From: Paenibacillus solanacearum
GTDB taxonomy: Bacteria; Bacillota; Bacilli; Paenibacillales; NBRC-103111
Direction of reading: 5' to 3'
DNA length: 64,000 nt
Assembly: GCF_910593845.1 (NCBI RefSeq)
Contig: NZ_CAJVAS010000007.1
Span: 62,001 to 126,000, forward strand
Shown here: positions 58,974 to 64,000 of the stretch, in pieces
Layout: the number at the start of each line of letters is the position of its first letter
Numbering within the stretch: the first letter of the stretch is position 1
Made by a program: the position numbers and the translations under genes
The notes under the pieces: model-generated
The model's database searches: none
What the model was told of the DNA's origin: nothing
Seen by the model: the letters and a program-made list of their open reading frames with translations, nothing else

Positions 58974-60332
58974 TTAATTCAAAATCTCTTCCAGTCTGCT
59001 GCACACCGTCTGTTCCGACGATAACCCGGACCAGTACAGCTTCGCTTCGCGCAGTACGGCGTTCAGCTGCGACTCCTTCAAGTTCAGGTCCGTATACTGG
59101 CTGAAGGTCGGCGCAATTTCGCGGTACAGGTGGAAACGCGACGGCCGGTACATCGATTCTTTACCTACCCACTCGGCTGCCGTCTTCAGGCTCGGGACGC
59201 TGAGCGTATGCTGGCGGATCAGCAGCTGTGCGCGATACGAAATCAAATAATCGATCAAAATTTGCGCCGCTTCCTTCTTCCTGGAATTCGAGCACAACGC
59301 GAGCCCGATCGTCAGCATGAGCGTCCTCGCCTGGGTCAAATACGGAATCGGCGCGATGTCGTACGGAAACGATGCGCCGGCGAGCCGGTTCAGGCGGAAA
59401 TAGTTCGTCATGATGATTGATACGTGTTCCTCCAGAAACAGCTTCTCGGCTTCCGCTTCATTCTCGAAGATCGGCGGAATTTTGAACTGCTGCAGCAAAT
59501 CTTTGCAGACGCGCAATCCGTCGATGCATGAGGTGCCGGTTACGCGAATACGCCCGTTGTCTCCCCGCTCAAATCGGAAACCGCTTTGCAGCAAAAATAC
59601 GGGCCAGCGGTTATTCGAGAACAAATGCACGTAAAAGCCGAGGCTTTCGTTTTTCTCGCTCAGTTCGAGCGCGTTGCCGATCAGATCCTCCCACGTCCAG
59701 CTGCTGTCCGGTTCAAGCAGGCCCGCTTCGGTAAAATGCTTCTTATTGTAGCAAATGACCAGCGGCGAGAAAATAAACGGCTGAACGAGCAGCTTGCCGT
59801 TGCTGGAAAACGCCTTATTCAAATACGGATAAATTTGCGGACTTGGCTCCTGGGGCTCCAGCATATCCAGCAAATCCGCTTCCATAAACGATTGGAAGTT
59901 GTTATAGTTCAGCGTCACCGCATCGAGCAGCCCCGCTTTGAGGTACTCGTCGATGCTGTTGTTCTGGATCGGAACGGGCACGACCTGAATATGCGGAAAC
60001 TGGCCGTGGAAGTCATTGAGCAGCAAATGAAGCGCCGCTTCTTCGAGCACCGTCGGATGGTATCCGAACCGGATCGTAAATTCCGTGCTGCCCGGAGGCG
60101 TCACGATTTTGTTGCCGACCTTCGGAATTTTCTCGATCAGCCCTTCGGCCAGCAGCACGTCGAGCCCTTTGCGGATCGAATTGTTGCTTAAGCCGAACTG
60201 ACCGCTGAGCGCCTTTTCTGAAGGCAGAAAGTCGCCGACCGGTCGCTTGCCCGACAAGATATCGCTTCGTATCGATTGTATAAACTGTTCTAATTTCACC
60301 CGAAACTTCGTTCGGCCGCTTGGATTCGTCAC
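58974..60332 (-). CDS. GntR-type winged helix fused to a solute-binding-protein-like domain
   Basis: 452 residues; GTG start. Residues 1-80 are a GntR winged helix (FIQSIRSDILSGKRPVGDFL, then FGLSNNSIRKGLDVLLAEGL). Residues about 85-452 follow the family 1 extracellular solute-binding fold, with LLDAVTLNYNNF, LVICYNKKHFTEAGLL, WTWEDLIGNALEL and IIMTNYFRLNRLAG. There is no signal peptide or membrane helix, so the sugar-binding half must work inside the cell as ligand sensor. LacI-type regulators use class B/ribose-binding-like folds; a MalE-like fold on a GntR head is a different solution. Likely targets are the neighbouring oxidoreductase and dehydrogenase genes. The ribosome site is weak. 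Confidence 0.85.
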   Translation of the reverse strand: MTNPSGRTKFRVKLEQFIQSIRSDILSGKRPVGDFLPSEKALSGQFGLSNNSIRKGLDVLLAEGLIEKIPKVGNKIVTPPGSTEFTIRFGYHPTVLEEAALHLLLNDFHGQFPHIQVVPVPIQNNSIDEYLKAGLLDAVTLNYNNFQSFMEADLLDMLEPQEPSPQIYPYLNKAFSSNGKLLVQPFIFSPLVICYNKKHFTEAGLLEPDSSWTWEDLIGNALELSEKNESLGFYVHLFSNNRWPVFLLQSGFRFERGDNGRIRVTGTSCIDGLRVCKDLLQQFKIPPIFENEAEAEKLFLEEHVSIIMTNYFRLNRLAGASFPYDIAPIPYLTQARTLMLTIGLALCSNSRKKEAAQILIDYLISYRAQLLIRQHTLSVPSLKTAAEWVGKESMYRPSRFHLYREIAPTFSQYTDLNLKESQLNAVLREAKLYWSGLSSEQTVCSRLEEILN

Positions 60333-60564
60333 TTTTTATCCCACCGCATGATACGATTTTTGGCTCAACCCGAAGCTCTCGCGACACCGTCGGGAGAGGC
60401 TCAAATTCTAGCATATCGCAATGGTCATGACGTTGCAACACGCCTGGGGGATACAAGCGGTGTGGGACCGGCCGGCCGCCGCACAGTCCGCCCGCTACGC
60501 GAGCTTGAGCTTCGCATGCTTCGGGAGCCCAGCCTACGGTACTTCTCTTCGGCCAGCACAAAAA

Positions 60565-60589
60565 GGAAAGAGCGGCTGACGCCCTTTCC
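60565..60589 (-). terminator. Terminator of the hydroxyacid dehydrogenase gene
   Basis: On the complementary strand GGAAAGGGC pairs with GCTCTTTCC (one wobble) around a 7-base loop, then TTTTT (60564-60560). Confidence 0.85.
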
Positions 60590-60611
60590 CCTATCTCATC
60601 TGATCGCTCCA

Positions 60612-61613
60612 TTACGCCATCGTCTCCAGCATTTTGAGCGATACCCCGTACTGGAGCGCTTCCTCGCGCACATACCGGCGAAATTCCTCGAGCGCATATT
60701 TGCCCATCCGTTCCGCCTCCATACGGTTGCTGCCCGCAATATGCGGGGTCAGGATGACGTTATCCATCTGCAGCAGCTCGCTGTCCGGCGGAACCGGCTC
60801 CGGATATGTGACGTCGAGAACCGCGGTTCGCGTAGGCACCGCTTTCAAGGCGCGGATCAAATCAGCCTCAACCACCTGCTGACCTCGGCCCGTATTCAGA
60901 AACGTAGCATGCGGCAGCATCCGGTCGAAGTGTTCGCCGCTTAGCATCCCGGCGGTCTCCGGCACATTGGCCAAGTGGTTCGAGATCGTCTGGCATTGCG
61001 AGAAGACTTCGGCGAGACCAGCCTTGACGACGTTCAGCCGCACAGCCGCTTCATCAGGCAAAAACGGGTCAAACACCATGATGTCAAGCTCGTACGGCTT
61101 AAGCAGCTCGATGACCTTGCGGCCGATCATCCCTGCGCCGATAATGCCGACCTTCGCTTTGTAATTGCCTGGAAACTCCCGCCCATACCGGGCCGCTTCC
61201 TGCCGGCTCCGCTTGCACAGGAGGGCGCTTTGAAAGTAGCCTTTATTGGCAAGCACAATTTGCGCGGCCGTATACTCGGCTACGGGTACGGCATTGGCGG
61301 CCCAACTGCTGACCACGGCGACGCCGCAGTGCAGGAAAGGTCGCGCGAACGACTGCACGCTGCCCGCCGCATAAAAAAGCGCTTTCAAATTCGGCAAATA
61401 GCGCCGGATTTCATCCTCGCTCAGCTTCGCCATCCCCCAGGTGGAGAAGGCGACTTCGACGTGCTTCAACGCCGGGCCGTGCTGCGCGAACTGCTCCCCG
61501 CTTACGATTTCCGGATAAAAATCCGCCAGCGCATCGAGCTCCGCCCGAATTTCCGGGCTGTATACCATTTGAATCGATTGCGGCCTTCCGATGAACAATG
61601 CCTTCTTCTTCAT
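60612..61613 (-). CDS. D-2-hydroxyacid dehydrogenase
   Basis: 333 residues; ATG 61613 chosen, 9 bases after GGGGTG. The NAD-binding Rossmann motif is GIIGAGMIGR. The catalytic triad is visible as Arg in NTGRGQQV, Glu in VLDVTYPEP and His in VILTPHIAGS. The N-terminal half (LFIGRPQSIQMVYSPEIRAE) is less typical, as in the subgroup found near sugar-catabolic genes of Paenibacillus. It should interconvert a 2-keto acid and a D-2-hydroxy acid with NADH or NADPH. It stands upstream of the GntR/SBP-type regulator on the same strand. Confidence 0.9.
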   Translation of the reverse strand: MKKKALFIGRPQSIQMVYSPEIRAELDALADFYPEIVSGEQFAQHGPALKHVEVAFSTWGMAKLSEDEIRRYLPNLKALFYAAGSVQSFARPFLHCGVAVVSSWAANAVPVAEYTAAQIVLANKGYFQSALLCKRSRQEAARYGREFPGNYKAKVGIIGAGMIGRKVIELLKPYELDIMVFDPFLPDEAAVRLNVVKAGLAEVFSQCQTISNHLANVPETAGMLSGEHFDRMLPHATFLNTGRGQQVVEADLIRALKAVPTRTAVLDVTYPEPVPPDSELLQMDNVILTPHIAGSNRMEAERMGKYALEEFRRYVREEALQYGVSLKMLETMA

Positions 61614-61751
61614 TCGAACCGTCACCCCGCCGATCATAGCATCGTATGACATAACCCCGGTCTAAGCTGGTTCCTGCTAAACGATTATAATTATAGATCA
61701 GGCGGTTTCCGATGTAAATCATTCCTTTGGTTCCTTTTTTATTCCAAATCG

Positions 61752-63572
61752 CTAAGTCACGCCGATGATGTAACGCAGCGGATTGCTGGCGCTCACGATG
61801 CGCAGCCGGGTTCCCGATTCGATCATGGCGACGAATTTGCCGCTTGCAGTCGCAACGTGAATAAAGTCGGTTCCCGGCCTGAAGCCTCCTATCAGCCAGC
61901 CTCTGGCCGTTTCATGACGAAGCTCGCCCGAGGACACCGCGCCGGTCGCGACGACGACGCTTCGGTATTTCGTAATATCGTCGAGCAAATCGATGGTTCC
62001 TTCGGTTGCATTCAGTGTCCCCGTCAGCAGCTTCTCCCCTTGCTCCGAGGCGATAAGCGTATCGGGTGCATCGCTGCGAATCGTGCCGGAAGCCCCGCTT
62101 GCCAGACGGTTGCCGCTCACCGCTGCTCCCGTGCTGCCGGCTGGGATATACAGGGCATAGCTGTACAGCTTGTCATAGCCGTCATTGCTTACGTAATTGC
62201 CGCTTGCTTCCACGCCGTTGCAGCCTTCGAGGCGGATGGCACTGTATCCGCCCGCTTTCTCCAGAGATGCCCCGCGCAGCATGTTCTCTTTCAAGGCGAG
62301 CCGTCTTGTGTCCGAAATAAAGACGGCTTCCCGATTGGATGCCGCGCTGCAGTTGCCCGACAGCGTGATTTGATCCCCGGCGATGACGCGGATGGCGCTA
62401 TTTTTCACCGTATGAATCAGGTTGTCGGCTACGCGGATATGCACGGACGGCTCTTCGAACACGCCGCTTACGCTTTTCCGCGAGACGGCAATCCCGTGCT
62501 GCCCGATGTCGCGGAGCACATTGCCGCTGACAAGCACATTGTAGCAGGAATACAGGGCGATTCCGGCCCCGCCGGTTTGCTCGATCGTATTTCCGGACAC
62601 AACGGCGTTTCTGTAGCTCTCGGGCTTGATGGCGATGTCCGCGATTTGCTTGAAATGGTTGTTCACGATGCGAATGTTCTCATGAAACACCTGCTTGCCC
62701 GAAGCGTCATATTTGGAGCCATGCGTACCGACGCCTCTGTGGCCGTTCATAAATGTGCAGCCTTCAATGAGCACGTCTCGGCACGGGGTATCATCGAATG
62801 CGCCGAAGGTCGGGAACGCCTCCTTCGAAGCGAAATCGATCTGGACCATCTCATACTGCCCGCTCGAAGCGACCTTCTGATCCTGGAACACGCAGTGAAG
62901 CAGCTTGACGTTGCGGCTCGAGTTAAGCTCGATGATATGCCCGTTATGCCCGTTGATGAAGCGAACCCTTTCGATATGGACCCCGTCGGCATGGGCGATG
63001 GCAAACGCCTGAAAGTTTTTGTTCGGATCGGTCGGCGGATGCGTATTACCGCACAAATCGATCGTTCCGCCGATCACCGTAATGCCGCCGTTGCCTTCAT
63101 AGCCTTTGGCGTACTGTTCATTGCCGATTTCGCCGTTAACGAACAGCTTCAGGTTCGAATCGGGCGAGCCCATCTTCCGCAGCACAGCCCCGTCTTCCAT
63201 GCGGATCGACGTATGCCGGTACAGCCGCAGCGCCCGCGTGATGACATAGACACCCGGGGGAACGTACATCGTCCCGAAGCCGTTCTGCCGAATTTCGCCA
63301 AGCACCCGTTCAAAAGCGGTCGTGTCGTCGCTGGTCCCATCCCCCTTCGCTCCGTAATGCCTCACGTCATACACCGGAACGGACGGTTGCCGGCCCTGCC
63401 CTTCCCGAGATGCATGATCGACCCCAGCCGCGCCGGGAGCGGCGCCCTGAACATCGCTGGCAAGCGCAGCCGCCACCGAACCGACCGCCATGACCGTGCC
63501 GGCTGCGCCAAGCGTTTGGAGCAGCTTCCTTCTGCTGAGCCGCTTCGGGCTGTGATTGCCTTGTTCGGACAT
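61752..63572 (-). CDS. Tat-exported right-handed beta-helix protein (pectate-lyase-3-like)
   Basis: 606 residues; AGGGGG precedes the ATG. Residues 13-45 are a twin-Arg signal (SRRKLLQTLG, Arg14-Arg15). VRHYGAKGDGTSDDTTAFER starts the beta-helix, and repeated coils follow (VVSGNTIEQTGGAGIALYSC, LVSGNVLRDIGQHGIAVSRK). The last 100 residues form a separate beta domain (TGTLNATEGTIDLLDDI). Same architecture and signal as the protein at 46.7 kb, so a paralogue pair. Probable role: cutting or binding an acidic polysaccharide outside the cell. It follows the solute-binding gene at the right edge and may share its operon. Confidence 0.85.
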   Translation of the reverse strand: MSEQGNHSPKRLSRRKLLQTLGAAGTVMAVGSVAAALASDVQGAAPGAAGVDHASREGQGRQPSVPVYDVRHYGAKGDGTSDDTTAFERVLGEIRQNGFGTMYVPPGVYVITRALRLYRHTSIRMEDGAVLRKMGSPDSNLKLFVNGEIGNEQYAKGYEGNGGITVIGGTIDLCGNTHPPTDPNKNFQAFAIAHADGVHIERVRFINGHNGHIIELNSSRNVKLLHCVFQDQKVASSGQYEMVQIDFASKEAFPTFGAFDDTPCRDVLIEGCTFMNGHRGVGTHGSKYDASGKQVFHENIRIVNNHFKQIADIAIKPESYRNAVVSGNTIEQTGGAGIALYSCYNVLVSGNVLRDIGQHGIAVSRKSVSGVFEEPSVHIRVADNLIHTVKNSAIRVIAGDQITLSGNCSAASNREAVFISDTRRLALKENMLRGASLEKAGGYSAIRLEGCNGVEASGNYVSNDGYDKLYSYALYIPAGSTGAAVSGNRLASGASGTIRSDAPDTLIASEQGEKLLTGTLNATEGTIDLLDDITKYRSVVVATGAVSSGELRHETARGWLIGGFRPGTDFIHVATASGKFVAMIESGTRLRIVSASNPLRYIIGVT

Positions 63573-63630
63573 CTTCGTTTCCCCCTGTCTACCTTATTGG
63601 TTATGCAATGCAGCAGCCGTTTACGAACCG

Positions 63631-64000
63631 CTATTTCAGCTTTGCCTCGATGTCCTTGTTGATCTTCTCCTCCGCATCCCGCAGCGCCGAATTGACATCC
63701 TTCCCTTTGGTGAACATTTCCCGCAGCTGGGTTTGGATGGCGCTCATGGCGATCGTGTCGTGCAAGGTCGGCGTATAAGGCTTCGCTTTGGCCGTCTTGA
63801 ACGGCGCAGCGATGTTTTTTCCTTTGAGGAAGGCGAGATCTTTGCCGAAGGCGGTTTTGTACTTCTCATCCTTCATCACGCTTGTTTTCCCTTGACCCGC
63901 CATGTCCAGCTGCACTTCGTCGGAGATGGCAGTCATAATGACCCGATAGACGTCATCCTTGTGCTGGCTCGTATTCGTCGGCACCATAATGTGCATATCC
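63631..64000 (-). CDS. Solute-binding protein, C-terminal part (cut by right edge)
   Basis: About 123 C-terminal residues are visible; the frame stays open at the right edge. The sequence (VYRVIMTAISDEVQLDMAGQ, then ALRDAEEKINKDIEAKLK at the end) fits the C-terminus of a family 1 extracellular solute-binding protein, whose last helices carry this Lys/Glu-rich pattern. It lies 58 bases ahead of the beta-helix gene on the same strand, which suggests uptake of the sugars that protein releases. Confidence 0.75.
   Translation of the reverse strand, partial: DMHIMVPTNTSQHKDDVYRVIMTAISDEVQLDMAGQGKTSVMKDEKYKTAFGKDLAFLKGKNIAAPFKTAKAKPYTPTLHDTIAMSAIQTQLREMFTKGKDVNSALRDAEEKINKDIEAKLK

Noticed and set aside
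61857..63662. 601-codon + strand frame over the Tat beta-helix gene
   Set aside because: Shadow; the - strand carries a clean twin-Arg signal and beta-helix repeats.
1..64000. CRISPR arrays, insertion sequences, prophage genes, integrase or att sites
   Set aside because: Read for but not found: no regularly spaced repeats, transposase, recombinase or phage structural genes in either strand.

Overview
The window looks like a chromosomal segment of a Paenibacillus-like soil bacterium (Paenibacillaceae, Firmicutes). The evidence is moderately GC-rich DNA with strong GGAGG ribosome sites, many TTG and GTG starts, lipoprotein solute-binding proteins of sugar ABC importers, several AraC-type regulators, many predicted glycosidases, and Firmicute regulatory signals (sigma-A promoters, Zur boxes, a c-di-GMP-I riboswitch, U-rich intrinsic terminators). 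I see no rRNA, tRNA, transposase, phage gene or CRISPR array. The assignment rests on sequence reading alone.

Layout. 1-7 kb: an amidohydrolase (cut by the left edge) and a sugar-binding lipoprotein, a divergent AraC regulator, and a GH26-GH78 gene pair. 7-21 kb is housekeeping and envelope: an operon of an FHA/winged-helix regulator with a MurA homologue carrying Asp at the catalytic-Cys position, a GIY-YIG/DUF2087 protein, an LTA-synthase-like sulfatase-fold protein, a heterodimeric ABC exporter, HelD, a strong promoter with a probable small RNA, GNAT and metallo-beta-lactamase proteins, and a CheY-like protein behind a c-di-GMP-I riboswitch. 21-27 kb: a Gfo/Idh/MocA oxidoreductase and an ABC - DUF1854 - ABC operon. 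27-39 kb is a second carbohydrate region: a beta-propeller glycosidase, an alginate-lyase-like lipoprotein, a compact GH101-like enzyme, a GH95-like enzyme, a full GH78 rhamnosidase, two AraC regulators and a secreted TIM-barrel protein. 39-44 kb: a probable type I toxin-antitoxin locus, a Zur-controlled zagA-like/rpmG operon, MerR-thioredoxin, and a HAD phosphatase. 44-49 kb: a zinc-ribbon protein, PepF, a Tat-exported beta-helix protein and an L,D-transpeptidase-like protein.

49-56 kb is one long leftward operon (about 7 kb): a CUT1-type solute-binding protein, an L-Ala-D/L-Glu epimerase (ykfB-like), an NlpC/P60 endopeptidase (ykfC-like), a serine hydrolase, two sugar-type permeases and a HAD hydrolase. 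I infer uptake and breakdown of cell-wall muropeptides by a sugar-type transporter. It is headed by two GAAA-N5-TTTC-like elements around the promoter. 56-64 kb: a CDF metal exporter, a degraded gene tail, a second Gfo/Idh/MocA enzyme, an unusual regulator joining a GntR-type winged helix to a periplasmic-binding-protein-like domain, a D-2-hydroxyacid dehydrogenase, a second Tat beta-helix protein, and the end of another solute-binding protein.

The strongest candidates for undescribed biology are the FHA-regulator/MurA(Asp) operon with its own direct-repeat operator, the muropeptide operon, the DUF1854 double-ABC system, the GntR-SBP chimera, the type I toxin locus and the 92-nt small RNA. 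Large open frames on the strand opposite real genes (up to 741 codons) are codon-bias shadows and are left out.
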